A DNA stretch of 48,537 bases from Caldifarciminota bacterium (GCA_023129165.1 JAGMCL010000153.1:1-48537), one strand, 5' to 3'; shown: positions 6,978-15,375, counted from the stretch's first letter. Made by a program: numbers and translations. The notes: a model not told the origin generated them from the sequence alone.

Positions 6978-7184
6978 ATGTCCGATGAGGATATCTTCTC
7001 ACTCATTCGAAACATCAGAAGTCTCCGTCGAGAAATTCCCGTTAAACCCCTCAGAAAGACATCTAAAAAGAAAGATAAGAAACAGATGACTATTGAAGAT
7101 CATCTCAGTAATATAAAAGATGTCAAGCGAGAAGAACTTCTTAAAAAACTTTTGGAGATTAAAAAGAGGAGACAAAATGGCTAG
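6978..7184 (+). CDS. Small basic protein, unknown function
   Basis: A 68-residue Lys/Arg-rich protein (PLRKTSKKKDKKQ) with a helical end. ATG 6978 lacks a Shine-Dalgarno site. A strong AAGGAGGAG lies at the end of the previous gene, and the frame stays open from the overlapping TAATA, so initiation at a non-ATG codon (ATA 6939 or ATT 6948) about 10-13 codons upstream is possible. The 3' end overlaps the methyltransferase gene start at 7177. Confidence 0.5.
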   Translation: MSDEDIFSLIRNIRSLRREIPVKPLRKTSKKKDKKQMTIEDHLSNIKDVKREELLKKLLEIKKRRQNG

Positions 7185-8556
7185 AGATATACAATCAAAA
7201 ATCTGTAATATAAAGATAATAGATGTTAAAATAAGTGATATTGAAGTAGGCAAGCGGTTCCGAGCTGAGATGGGAGATATAGAGGCTCTGGCAGCAAGCA
7301 TAACTAAGGATGGCCTAGTTCAGCCTTTTGCAATTTTCAAGAATCCTGAGCCGGGGAAGCCTTATAAGCTGATTGCTGGAGGCAGAAGATATCAAGCTAT
7401 TGAGTTCATCAAAAGTAGAGAGAATATAGAATTTGTTAGCTGTCGTTTGTATGACCAGGAATTGTCTGAGCTTGAACTTCGTCTGCTGGAGTTTGCCGAA
7501 AACCTCTTTCGTAAGGATCTGAACTGGCAAGAAGACTGTGATCTGAAAGAGCGTATTTTCAATCTACAGCAGAAGATCCACGGAGTCAAAGTCTCAACTG
7601 CCAAAGATGCTCCAGGATACTCGTTAACAGATATGGCTAAGATGACAGGGAGATCGAAGGGATCTTTATCTGAAGATATCTCAATGGCTAAAATGATGAG
7701 AGATGTTCCAGAGGTCGACTGGAACCGGTTCGATACAAAGGAAGATGCGAAAAAGGCTCTAAAAGGAGCTAAGAAGAAGATCATCCAAACTGCTGATGCT
7801 AAGAAGGCAAGGGCTTCACTCGGAACTGGAGAAAGTCTGAAGAGAAAGATCATAGATTCCTATCATGTTGAAGATTTCTTTGAGGGAGTACGAAAGATCG
7901 GAGATAGCACCATTGATCTTATTGATCTTGACCCTCCCTATGCTATTGACCTCGAGAATCAAAAGAAAGGATATGCTTATACAGGCTACAATGAGATAGA
8001 TCCCAAAGACTATCCAAATTTCATGAGGAGAGTTCTCTCTGAATGTTACAGAGTTCTCAAGCCAAACAGCTGGCTTATAAACTGGTTTGGGCCTGAACCC
8101 TGGTTCGATCCTCTTCATCATTGGCTACTAGATGCAGGATTTAAGAACAAACGTATGCCTGCTGAGTGGGTCAAAGGAGAGGAAACGGATGCCCACGTAA
8201 TCGAGCAGACTTCTGGTCAGTGTATGCAGCCTGAGAGAGATCTTGCAAAAACATTCGAGTTTTTCTTTTATGCTCGCAAAGGAGTTCCTCTTTTGGCCAA
8301 ACCAGGTTCCACCAATGTCTTCGGCTATAAGCCTATTCCACCTCAGTTCAAGGTCCATCCAACTGAACGGCCGATTGAGATGATGGCAGATATTCTGACT
8401 ACCTTCGCTCAGCCAAACTCAAATATTTTGGCTCCTTTTGCAGGTTCTGGTAATACTCTGATTGCTGCAGTGATGAATCAGATGATACCGATAGGTTTTG
8501 ATTTGACAGAAGAATATTACGAGAGTTATATAATCAAATGTCATAAGTTGCTATAA
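7177..8556 (+). CDS. ParB-like domain fused to DNA methyltransferase
   Basis: 459 residues. The N-terminal 90 form a ParB/sulfiredoxin-like domain (IEVGKRF..., ALAASITKDGLVQPF, LIAGGRRYQAI). A helix-turn-helix region follows near residues 140-175 (SLTDMAKMTGRSKGSLSEDI). The C-terminal half is a beta-class amino-methyltransferase with motif IV DPPY near 251, HPTERPIEM, and the AdoMet-binding FAGSGNT near 420. DPPY enzymes methylate adenine N6 or cytosine N4. No restriction nuclease gene is adjacent, so protection from host restriction or marking of phage DNA is likely. ATG 7177 follows AGAGGAG. An upstream extension to 7120 would overlap the previous gene. Confidence 0.88.
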   Translation: MARDIQSKICNIKIIDVKISDIEVGKRFRAEMGDIEALAASITKDGLVQPFAIFKNPEPGKPYKLIAGGRRYQAIEFIKSRENIEFVSCRLYDQELSELELRLLEFAENLFRKDLNWQEDCDLKERIFNLQQKIHGVKVSTAKDAPGYSLTDMAKMTGRSKGSLSEDISMAKMMRDVPEVDWNRFDTKEDAKKALKGAKKKIIQTADAKKARASLGTGESLKRKIIDSYHVEDFFEGVRKIGDSTIDLIDLDPPYAIDLENQKKGYAYTGYNEIDPKDYPNFMRRVLSECYRVLKPNSWLINWFGPEPWFDPLHHWLLDAGFKNKRMPAEWVKGEETDAHVIEQTSGQCMQPERDLAKTFEFFFYARKGVPLLAKPGSTNVFGYKPIPPQFKVHPTERPIEMMADILTTFAQPNSNILAPFAGSGNTLIAAVMNQMIPIGFDLTEEYYESYIIKCHKLL

Positions 8557-8687
8557 TGAAAAGACTTCTCAACTGGCTTATAAATTCAAAACATTCTGAG
8601 ATCCTTGGTTCTATTCTTGTTGGGGTAGGTTATGTAGCACTTCTTGTCTTGGTCTTTTTTGTTTATGTTAGTGTGAAAGGGACTTAA
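8556..8687 (+). CDS. Small single-span membrane protein
   Basis: A 43-residue protein with a basic N-terminus (MKRLLNWLINSKHSE) and one transmembrane helix (about residues 17-38). Start and stop interlock with both neighbours: TAATG with the methyltransferase stop, and TAATG with the DNA polymerase start. The tight packing supports real translation. A role in anchoring replication proteins or in membrane disturbance is possible but not shown. Confidence 0.65.
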   Translation: MKRLLNWLINSKHSEILGSILVGVGYVALLVLVFFVYVSVKGT

Positions 8688-11167
8688 TGCAGCCTCCGAA
8701 CTCTAAAACCTTTGTACCTCCTTCGGGGCGATTGGACGCCTCATATGTCTTGGTAGGCGAGCAGCCTGGAAGAGTTGAAGTTAGAGAACGTAGGGTCTTT
8801 GTTGGGCCTGCCGGTAATGAACTCAACAGCGAGCTCAACGCTGCCAATGTTGACCGACCCTTGTGCTATCTGACCAATGTTATCAAAGATCTTGATCGGC
8901 ACAAAGATGCTTATATACAGCTATATAAAAATAAGCGTCTGCTTCCGGACCCTATAGTATCTTCTCAAGGTCAAGCTTACATAGATTTTCTCAGATGGGA
9001 ACTCTCTCAGACCTCTTCTAAATACTTCGGAACTATTGGCGGAATAGCATTGTTTGCTCTTACAGGTCGGACAGGTATTACAAAATGGCGGGGAAGTCTC
9101 CTCGACTGTACTCTTGTTGAGGGACGCAAAGTCATACCGATGCTTCATCCTGCTACTGTGATTGCTCCCAAGTTTCACTATCTTAATAAGCGTTTAATAA
9201 TATTTGATCTCAAGCGCCTCAGAAGCTATCAATCAGGATTAGTAGTTCCTACAGAACGTGAGGTAACTATAGCTCCTACCTTTATCCAAGTTATAGACTT
9301 CCTCAACTATTGTCAGCAAAAAGGACTTGAAGGAAATAGAATTAGCTATGATATTGAGGTCTTCATGAATCGAGTCCATAAGCAGGTCAGCTGTATAGCG
9401 TTTGCTGTCAATCGTCATGCTATGTGTATTCCTTTCACAGATAGTAATGGCGACTACTTTGTTACCAGACAAGAGATTGAAATATGGAAGAAGATAGCAG
9501 AGATCCTTGAAGAGCCCAAAATCCGTATCTGTGGGCAGAATCTCACTTTCGATGGCCACTTTCTTCTACGCCTCTATGGTATCAGAGTTACTAATCTTGA
9601 TGATACTATGGTAGCCCAGAATACTATTATGCCTGACTATCCGAAGGGACTTGATTTTATAACATCTTTATGGACAGATCATCCTTATTATAAAGCAGAC
9701 GGAAAGGCCTTCTTTAAAGGTAGTGGAAAGTATCAGAAGTTCTGGATCTACAATGCTACCGACGCTAACATCTGTGATGAGGTTATATCCAAACAGATGA
9801 TAGAGGTTGATCGTCTTGATAACATGAATATTTATAAGGAACAAGTGCGATTGATAGAACCTCTCGTTTATATGATGGAGAAGGGTCTCAAAGTCAATGT
9901 CAAAAAGATGGAGACTACAAATAGGGACTATGAAAGTAAGATAATAGAATTTCAAGAACAGCTGAATGAGATGGTTGGAAGACCTCTTAATGCCAACAGT
10001 TCAAAACAGTTGAAAGAATATTTTCTAAATGAGAAGAAAATGAAGCCTTTCACAAAGAATCATAAGATCACCTACGACGACGATGCTATGAAGAGAATGG
10101 TAAGAAAAGGAGTTAAAGAAGCCAAACTTATCCAGCAGATCAGACGCTATACAAAGCTTAGATCAACATATCTGAATCTTGGAAAGATTGACAGTGATGG
10201 AAGAATAAGATGTTCATATAATCCTGTTGGGACTCGTTATAGTCGACTATCATCAAGTAAAAATATATGGGGAACTGGAGGAAATCAACAGAATTGGCCT
10301 CATCACCTTCAAGAATTTCTAATTCCAGACTCTGGCTATATTTATTATGCTTTTGATTTAGAGCAAGCTGAAAATCGTATTGTCGCCTATGTAGGTGAGA
10401 TAATTAATATGATAGAGTGTTTTGAGACCAATCAAGATGTTCATTCGAAGACTGCTAGAATGATTATGATGGTTTATTATCAGATGAGAGAGCTTGGTGA
10501 CCATAATGTATTGGATCTAGCACCGCTTGGTGACGGTACTCATGACTGGAGATTTTATGGAAAGAAAAGTAATCATGGTCTTAATTATGATCTTGGATAC
10601 AAGAACTTTTCTTTGGTCAACGAAATATCTGAGACAGACAGTAAGATGATATACTTAGCCTATCATCGACTCTATCCAGGAGTTCAGCAATCCTACCATT
10701 CTTACGTCAAACAGGAGCTGAGGAACGGAAGAACTCTTACAAATCTTATGGGACGTCAGACACTCTTTCTCGGCGCTATTTCAGGCCCAAAAGCCGATGC
10801 AACATTTAAAGAAGCTTTCTCCTGTATTCCTCAAGGAACAGTAGGAGATATTATTAACCGACAAGGAGTTAACTATATCTATTACAATCAAGATCTCTTT
10901 GAACCAATAGAAATTTTGAGACAAGTTCATGATGAAATAGGGCTCCAGGTTCCTCTAACAACATCCTGGACAGGTCATGCAAAGATGTTAAGATTGATTA
11001 AGAGAAGTCTTGAGCAACCCCTAACAACTCACAATGGACGTACTTTCGTCATTCCGGCCGGTCTGACAATGGGAACTCATATGAATAAAGAGCAGGGGGC
11101 AGAGATCAGTTTTGACGGCGATCTGGCAAATAATTTGAAGCAGAGTTGGGAGAAGCTTAATGAATAA
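8687..11167 (+). CDS. Uracil-DNA glycosylase-like domain fused to family A DNA polymerase
   Basis: 826 residues. The first 190 resemble family 4/5 uracil-DNA glycosylases: YVLVGEQPGRVEVRER, FVGPAGNEL and a later MLHPATVI. Then comes a DnaQ-type 3'-5' exonuclease (YDIEVF near 220; QNLTFDGHFLL) and a polymerase domain with motif A FDLEQAENRIVA near 556 (the usual DYSQIELR is altered), motif B GKKSNHGLNYDLG near 627 and motif C QVHDEIGLQV near 747. It is the replicative polymerase. The fusion could check for uracil in the template or act structurally. Its start shares TAATG with the upstream membrane gene, and its stop overlaps the HNH-derived gene. Confidence 0.92.
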   Translation: MQPPNSKTFVPPSGRLDASYVLVGEQPGRVEVRERRVFVGPAGNELNSELNAANVDRPLCYLTNVIKDLDRHKDAYIQLYKNKRLLPDPIVSSQGQAYIDFLRWELSQTSSKYFGTIGGIALFALTGRTGITKWRGSLLDCTLVEGRKVIPMLHPATVIAPKFHYLNKRLIIFDLKRLRSYQSGLVVPTEREVTIAPTFIQVIDFLNYCQQKGLEGNRISYDIEVFMNRVHKQVSCIAFAVNRHAMCIPFTDSNGDYFVTRQEIEIWKKIAEILEEPKIRICGQNLTFDGHFLLRLYGIRVTNLDDTMVAQNTIMPDYPKGLDFITSLWTDHPYYKADGKAFFKGSGKYQKFWIYNATDANICDEVISKQMIEVDRLDNMNIYKEQVRLIEPLVYMMEKGLKVNVKKMETTNRDYESKIIEFQEQLNEMVGRPLNANSSKQLKEYFLNEKKMKPFTKNHKITYDDDAMKRMVRKGVKEAKLIQQIRRYTKLRSTYLNLGKIDSDGRIRCSYNPVGTRYSRLSSSKNIWGTGGNQQNWPHHLQEFLIPDSGYIYYAFDLEQAENRIVAYVGEIINMIECFETNQDVHSKTARMIMMVYYQMRELGDHNVLDLAPLGDGTHDWRFYGKKSNHGLNYDLGYKNFSLVNEISETDSKMIYLAYHRLYPGVQQSYHSYVKQELRNGRTLTNLMGRQTLFLGAISGPKADATFKEAFSCIPQGTVGDIINRQGVNYIYYNQDLFEPIEILRQVHDEIGLQVPLTTSWTGHAKMLRLIKRSLEQPLTTHNGRTFVIPAGLTMGTHMNKEQGAEISFDGDLANNLKQSWEKLNE

Positions 11168-11432
11168 AATGAATAGAAAATTCTGGTCTAAAGTAAATAT
11201 TGGAAAGTCTGACGAGTGCTGGAACTATAAGGAAGGTAAATTTAGTAATGGCTATGATGAGGCTCCCTTTCATAGAGCAAAAATATCTGCAAATACTATT
11301 AAATTTATAAGAAGAATGAAAGGAAAATATTCTCGAAGACATATGGCTAAGATTTGTAGAGTTAATGATAACGCAATATATCGTATTTGGAACTCAAACA
11401 AATATCCATGTATAGAAGGCTTCTATGCCTGA
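11160..11432 (+). CDS. HNH-endonuclease-derived protein lacking the HNH core
   Basis: The 90-residue protein matches both ends of the full HNH protein at 37047. FWSKVNIGKSDECWNYK corresponds to FTSKIDICSDDECWLWK, and the last 65 residues, through a helix-turn-helix-like stretch (KYSRRHMAKICRVNDNAIYRIW) to the ending NKYPCIEGFYA, correspond to the full protein's C-terminus. The central part with the catalytic His-Asn-His region is absent, so it should not cut DNA but could still bind it. The start overlaps the polymerase stop, and its last codons overlap the next ATG (11425). Confidence 0.7.
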   Translation: MNKMNRKFWSKVNIGKSDECWNYKEGKFSNGYDEAPFHRAKISANTIKFIRRMKGKYSRRHMAKICRVNDNAIYRIWNSNKYPCIEGFYA

Positions 11433-12642
11433 TAAACGAGAATTGAAAGACTGGTTTGATACGTACATGTATTATACTCATGGAAGTTTGGAAGATCTTC
11501 ATTCCGAGCCTCCTATAAACTACCATAAGTGGATGGCTATAGCTACAATTGCAGCAGCTCTTCAAAGAAAGTGTAGAATAAGATGGGGTTCGATTACTTT
11601 TTATCCTAATTTCTATATTATTTTAGTAGCTCCTGCAGGTCAGGCTCGTAAGGGAACAGCTATGGATTTTGCTAAAGGATTCCTTGATAGACTAATGATA
11701 CCTATGTCTCCTGATGCTACATCATTACAAGCTCTTATCAGACGTATGAGTGAATGTACCAATACTGAGGAAGAGGCAGAAAAAGGATACTTTGAGAGTC
11801 ACTCATCATTGACAGCTTTCTCACCTGAACTAACTGTCTTTCTTGGATTTGCTAACAAAGAGTTAATATCGAATCTTTGTGACTTCTATGACTGCCGAAA
11901 TAGATTCGTATATGAAACTATAAGTAGAAATGCTGAGGAGATTGTTGGAGTATTTCTCAATCTTGTAGGAGCTACAACACCGGAACTAATCCAAGGAAGT
12001 ATGTCAGCTGATACCATTGGAAGTGGTCTACCAAGTCGAATGATCTTTGTCTATGAGCCAAGAATAGTTAAAAGAGTAGTCTATCCTTTCTTTACTCTAT
12101 CTAACAAAGGTCAAGTCATCGAACAGCAACTAGTAAAGGATCTAACACAGATAAGATCTCTTAAAGGTGATTTTAAGGTATCTAAAGATTTCCTCGATCT
12201 ATGGACAGACTGGTACGGAAATTATCCAGATATCTGTCCGTTTGATCCTACTCATTTTGGGGGCTACTGGGAGAGACGCCCAACACACATTATGAAAATG
12301 TCTATGGTTATGTCTGCCAGTAGATCTAATAGTATGCTTTTGACAGAGAATGATTTAAAGAAGTCTATAAAACTGTTAGAGGATACAGAACAAAAAATGG
12401 CTAACGTATTTAATCTTATGGGAAGAAGTGATCAGGCAGATACTATTCAGAAGGTAATGAACTTCGTAGCTCGTTATGGAGAGGTTTCAATGACTCAACT
12501 TATGCAAAAGTTTTTGATGTTTGTCAGCGAAGTAGAGCTTGATCAGATTCTTGGCTCTCTTAGGGCATCGAAGTTCATCCATGCACCGATCTCAAGAGGG
12601 AGTGAGATTTATATTAAACATAAAGGGTTAGGAGAATTATGA
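11425..12642 (+). CDS. DUF3987-like P-loop ATPase, probable replicative helicase/primase-associated protein
   Basis: The 405-residue protein has the DUF3987 layout: PPINYHKWMAIATIAAAL near the N-terminus, a P-loop-like APAGQARKGTAM near residues 71-82, and an acidic strand SSLTAFSPELTVFL. A helical tail and a winged-helix-like end follow (EVSMTQLMQKFLMFVSEVELDQIL). Such proteins are found in phage and mobile-element replication modules and are thought to act as helicases. No DnaB- or RepA-type helicase is otherwise evident here, so this is the best candidate. It follows the polymerase, separated only by the HNH-derived gene. Confidence 0.75.
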   Translation: MPDKRELKDWFDTYMYYTHGSLEDLHSEPPINYHKWMAIATIAAALQRKCRIRWGSITFYPNFYIILVAPAGQARKGTAMDFAKGFLDRLMIPMSPDATSLQALIRRMSECTNTEEEAEKGYFESHSSLTAFSPELTVFLGFANKELISNLCDFYDCRNRFVYETISRNAEEIVGVFLNLVGATTPELIQGSMSADTIGSGLPSRMIFVYEPRIVKRVVYPFFTLSNKGQVIEQQLVKDLTQIRSLKGDFKVSKDFLDLWTDWYGNYPDICPFDPTHFGGYWERRPTHIMKMSMVMSASRSNSMLLTENDLKKSIKLLEDTEQKMANVFNLMGRSDQADTIQKVMNFVARYGEVSMTQLMQKFLMFVSEVELDQILGSLRASKFIHAPISRGSEIYIKHKGLGEL

Positions 12643-12700
12643 GGTAATTTTTGGTACAGATCAACTTAATCATTATATTGCTAACAGAAAAAGGTATATT

Positions 12701-12910
12701 ATGTATTTAGATATAAAAACTAGAGAAAGTGATAAGTGCGTAATCTGTCACAGACTTTTAGATGGAGGGGATAGTCCGTGGTCAATATGCTTTGACCCAT
12801 ACTGGAAGCACAACTGTTGGGGCGGAGACACGCATGAATATAAAGCATTGTTGTGCCAGGATTGCGTAGATAAACTATTGAATCCCGTAAAAGCCCCACT
12901 CCGTTCATAA
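12701..12910 (+). CDS. Small zinc-finger protein
   Basis: The 69-residue protein has CVICHRL near residues 13-19 and LCQDC near 51-55, a treble-clef or HNH-like zinc arrangement, with intervening His and Cys (WKHNCWGGDTHE). It may be a zinc-binding regulator or a very short HNH relative. AAAAAGG precedes its ATG. The stop codon falls in the spacer of dyad element copy 4. The 58 bp between it and the DUF3987 gene contain nothing recognisable. Confidence 0.6.
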   Translation: MYLDIKTRESDKCVICHRLLDGGDSPWSICFDPYWKHNCWGGDTHEYKALLCQDCVDKLLNPVKAPLRS

Positions 12911-12921
12911 TCCGAATGAAG
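12899..12921 (+). repeat. 23-bp dyad element, copy 4
   Basis: CTCCGTTC, ATAATCC, GAATGAAG. It includes the preceding stop codon and runs straight into GGAGG, the ribosome-binding site of the capsid-arm-like gene at 12935. Confidence 0.9.
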
Positions 12922-12934
12922 GAGGTGAAGGAAG

Positions 12935-13204
12935 ATGAATAGAAGAAGATTTATAAAAGGGTCTCTGATTTTACTTAGTTTATCTATAACCAACCCAAGA
13001 CAGTTTATAGATACCATAGCTAATTTATATAAGTCCAAAAAGAAAGAGAAATGGAAAGGCAAGATGCTTATATCTGGAGAAAGCTGGAGAAATAAGATAC
13101 TTCATCTGCACCCGGATAAAAATGCTCCATTATATGAGATACTGAAGAGATCAAAACCACTCAAAGATCCTAAATTTTCCTGGTGGGGGGACAGACCAAA
13201 ATGA
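12935..13204 (+). CDS. Capsid N-arm-like protein with twin-arginine-like N-terminus
   Basis: 89 residues. Residues 3-8 (RRRFIK) followed by a hydrophobic run (GSLILLSLSI) resemble a twin-arginine signal or signal anchor, though the hydrophobic run is short and no AxA cleavage site is seen. Residues 51-84 match residues 21-56 of the major capsid protein at 30126: WR.K.L.L.P...APL..IL, then DP.F.WW, about 18 identities in 34 with one two-residue gap. The rest of the capsid fold is absent. It is made with the replication genes, not the virion genes. Possible roles are assembly control, capsid tethering or superinfection exclusion. Its stop overlaps the next ATG. Confidence 0.8.
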   Translation: MNRRRFIKGSLILLSLSITNPRQFIDTIANLYKSKKKEKWKGKMLISGESWRNKILHLHPDKNAPLYEILKRSKPLKDPKFSWWGDRPK

Positions 13205-13521
13205 CGACTTCCAGAGCTGATATGAAGAAAATAGCTGATCTCTTACACACCATCTACTGTGGTAAGCAACATGAGCTACAGATGGAACTCTTCAGCAAAA
13301 CTAACAAGTGCAAGTATTACCTCGAGGAAAGTATAGATCGAACATGGGAGTTAGAAGAACATAGGGAGTGGCTAGGACAAGCTCAGTGTCTGATATCTGT
13401 CTCTCATCCACTAGAAGTCACAGAAGTTCTTGGGGACATTGTTAAGATATATCAGATAGCTGAAAAGCTACGGAAAGTTAATCCGAAGCTTTTTAGTTAT
13501 ATTTTAATGTTGATAAAGTAA
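13201..13521 (+). CDS. Helical protein, unknown function
   Basis: A 106-residue helical protein with three Cys scattered in the first two thirds and a hydrophobic C-terminus. No family is recognised. ATG 13201 forms an ATGA overlap with the capsid-arm-like gene, indicating coupling, so the two may act together. An earlier in-frame start at 13183 would lie further inside that gene and is less likely. Confidence 0.65.
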   Translation: MTTSRADMKKIADLLHTIYCGKQHELQMELFSKTNKCKYYLEESIDRTWELEEHREWLGQAQCLISVSHPLEVTEVLGDIVKIYQIAEKLRKVNPKLFSYILMLIK

Positions 13522-13535
13522 AAGGAGGAAAGATA

Positions 13536-13811
13536 ATGAAAGAAGATCTAAAACATCAAATAGGAAAACAGTTGAAGTATACAAGTGCAGCCATTGATCT
13601 CATTAAGATCTCTCAGAGAACTCAGCATACATCTATTAAGGAGGCTTTGAGAAAGATGCTGAGAAGTGTCTCTATGTTGGCAGGAGTTGAAATAGAGGAT
13701 ATAACAAAAGACCGTGTGAGGGCGGTTAATAAAGATCTTATGAAAAAGGCTAAAGAGATTAGAGAAAATAGGGAAAGGAGGGAAAGAGAAAATGCAGAAC
13801 AATCAAGCTAA
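13536..13811 (+). CDS. Helical basic protein, unknown function
   Basis: A 91-residue protein, entirely helical, with a strongly charged coiled tail (KKAKEIRENRERRERENAE). AAAGGAGG precedes its ATG. No function is recognised. The 3' end overlaps the deaminase start at 13792. Confidence 0.65.
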   Translation: MKEDLKHQIGKQLKYTSAAIDLIKISQRTQHTSIKEALRKMLRSVSMLAGVEIEDITKDRVRAVNKDLMKKAKEIRENRERRERENAEQSS

Positions 13812-14334
13812 GTGGGATCAGCGATTCTATAAAATCTGTATCGAACTGGCCTCTTGGTCTTCCTGTCTATCTCGCAAGATAGGAGCCATTTTGGTTAGAG
13901 ACAGAACTATCATAGCTACAGGTTATAATGGTCCTCCGCGAGGTCTCCCCCACTGCGGAGCAGAAAGAAGGAAGTCAGATATGACTCTCTTTCACCGGCT
14001 CAGCGACAATAATTTTGAACCTGTCTTTGGGGATGACTCTATGTGCCCAAGACAGAGGCTGGGTTATGCTTCCGGAGACGGCCTACATCTCTGTCCAGCT
14101 GCTCATGCAGAAGACAACTGTATCTTAAATGCAGCAAGAACAGGAGTTGTTACGATGGGAGCTACTATGTACGTCTCATGTAAAATTCCTTGTAAGAATT
14201 GTTTGGGGAAGATTATCAATGCAGGGATAGTAGAGATTGTATGTAAATCAATGGAGACTTATGATGAGTTGTCTAAGTGGATGTTGAAGGAATCTAAGAT
14301 TAAGATTAGAACTTACGAAAAGGAGGAGGCATGA
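13792..14334 (+). CDS. Deoxycytidylate (dCMP) deaminase
   Basis: 180 residues with the zinc site of the cytidine/deoxycytidylate deaminase family: HAE (His105, catalytic Glu107) and PCKNC (Cys134, Cys137). The N-terminal SRKIGAILVRD and TGYNGPPRGL are typical of dCMP deaminases, including those of T-even phages. It converts dCMP to dUMP, feeding dTTP synthesis for phage replication. No thymidylate synthase is visible, so host enzyme would complete the route. A dUMP-producing enzyme beside a polymerase with a uracil-glycosylase-like domain is a suggestive pairing. GGAGG precedes the ATG. Confidence 0.93.
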   Translation: MQNNQAKWDQRFYKICIELASWSSCLSRKIGAILVRDRTIIATGYNGPPRGLPHCGAERRKSDMTLFHRLSDNNFEPVFGDDSMCPRQRLGYASGDGLHLCPAAHAEDNCILNAARTGVVTMGATMYVSCKIPCKNCLGKIINAGIVEIVCKSMETYDELSKWMLKESKIKIRTYEKEEA

Positions 14335-14627
14335 ACATTCCAAACTTAATAAAATTCGGAGGCCATCAGATCAAAATTGAGAAAGTCTTAAATAAAGACA
14401 TTGACGGTCCCGGCGAATATAATGACTACTATAGAGTAATAAGAATAAGAAAAGATACAGGTATTTCTGAGGATGTTGTAGCTGAGGTTTTCTTACATGA
14501 GTTATTGGAAGTGATAAGAATATGTAATAATCTGGAAATTAATCATACTTACTTAACAGTTCTCTCAGAGGGACTATTTCAGATTATTAGAGACAATAAT
14601 CTAAATTTTTCAGAAAAGGAGAAATAA
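14331..14627 (+). CDS. Small metallopeptidase-like phage protein (HELLE motif)
   Basis: The 98-residue protein has the layout of a common small phage family: N-terminal KFGGHQIKIEKV strand region, a conserved acidic/aromatic middle, then EVFLHELLEVI and LSEGLFQIIRDN. Family members as I remember them carry HExxH, like ImmA/IrrE-type peptidases; here residues 56-60 are H-E-L-L-E, so the second histidine is replaced by Glu. It may be inactive or bind metal differently. Its ATG overlaps the deaminase stop. Confidence 0.65.
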   Translation: MNIPNLIKFGGHQIKIEKVLNKDIDGPGEYNDYYRVIRIRKDTGISEDVVAEVFLHELLEVIRICNNLEINHTYLTVLSEGLFQIIRDNNLNFSEKEK

Positions 14628-14629
14628 AG

Positions 14630-15199
14630 ATGGAACTATTTTTTGACACTGAGACCTCAGGCTTTGTAAACAAGAACCTTGCATCAAATCATCCTGAGCA
14701 GGCATGGATAATGCAGATAGCTTTTATTTTGAGTGATGAGAAGAGGATTTATACTGAGTTTAGTTCTCTCATTAGATCCGGTGGAAGATCCTGCCATCCG
14801 AGTGCTCAGGCAGTTCATCAGATCTCTATAGAAGAATGTGATAAAGGAGGAATGCCAGAAAATGAAATTTTTGATATTATAGGTCAAATGTTTTTTGATG
14901 ATGGAAGATATCTGGTAGCCCATAATTATTCTTTTGATATAGAATTATTATGTCAATATATAGAAAGAAATGATTGTAAAATAGAAGCAGAGAATCTTAG
15001 AAAAATTCCTCACTTCTGCACTATGAAAAGCTCTACTAATCTTTGTAAACTCCCTGGAAAGTTCGGAAAATATAAGTGGCCAAAGTTGACAGAACTACAT
15101 AGGTTTCTCTTTGCTGAGGATTTTGAAGGAGCTCACGATGCGTTGGCAGATGTTAGAGCCACAAGGAGATGCTTTTACAAGCTTAGGGAGATTTTATGA
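14630..15199 (+). CDS. DnaQ-like 3'-5' exonuclease
   Basis: 189 residues with the DEDDh exonuclease motifs: FDTETSG (Asp6, Glu8), a central LVAHNYSFDIELL and the C-terminal GAHDALADV (His, Asp). This is the fold of the DNA polymerase III epsilon subunit and RNase T. The polymerase at 8687 already has its own exonuclease domain, so this enzyme probably degrades other DNA or RNA, for example host nucleic acid or recombination intermediates. AAAGGAG precedes the ATG, two bases after the previous stop. Confidence 0.9.
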   Translation: MELFFDTETSGFVNKNLASNHPEQAWIMQIAFILSDEKRIYTEFSSLIRSGGRSCHPSAQAVHQISIEECDKGGMPENEIFDIIGQMFFDDGRYLVAHNYSFDIELLCQYIERNDCKIEAENLRKIPHFCTMKSSTNLCKLPGKFGKYKWPKLTELHRFLFAEDFEGAHDALADVRATRRCFYKLREIL

Positions 15200-15375
15200 T
15201 AATACTTTATACATTGATCTATGGACTAATTGCAGTTTTAATTCTAGCCTACTTTGGTAACGGACTCTATACACTATATCAAGGAATAGCAGGCCTTATA
15301 GGAATACTAGCAGGAGTATTTGTATGTATAGTAGCTACAATAACTGACCATTTCATAAAGAATAGAAAAATCTAA
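15196..15375 (+). CDS. Small two-span membrane protein
   Basis: A 59-residue protein with two hydrophobic helices (about 2-20 and 29-49) and a basic C-terminus (HFIKNRKI). Its ATG overlaps the exonuclease stop. It is the last gene of the rightward arm, and its stop overlaps by 4 bp the stop of the leftward arm's last gene. Size and topology suit a small holin or other membrane-active protein, but early-arm placement makes that uncertain. Confidence 0.6.
   Translation: MIILYTLIYGLIAVLILAYFGNGLYTLYQGIAGLIGILAGVFVCIVATITDHFIKNRKI

Noticed and set aside
6971-7016. Hammerhead-ribozyme-like core (CCGATGAG ... CGAAAC) with flanking CTGAT/ATCAG pairing
   Set aside because: The core has CCGATGA instead of CUGAUGA, only two stems can be formed, there is no cleavage-site strand, and the sequence is inside a coding frame.
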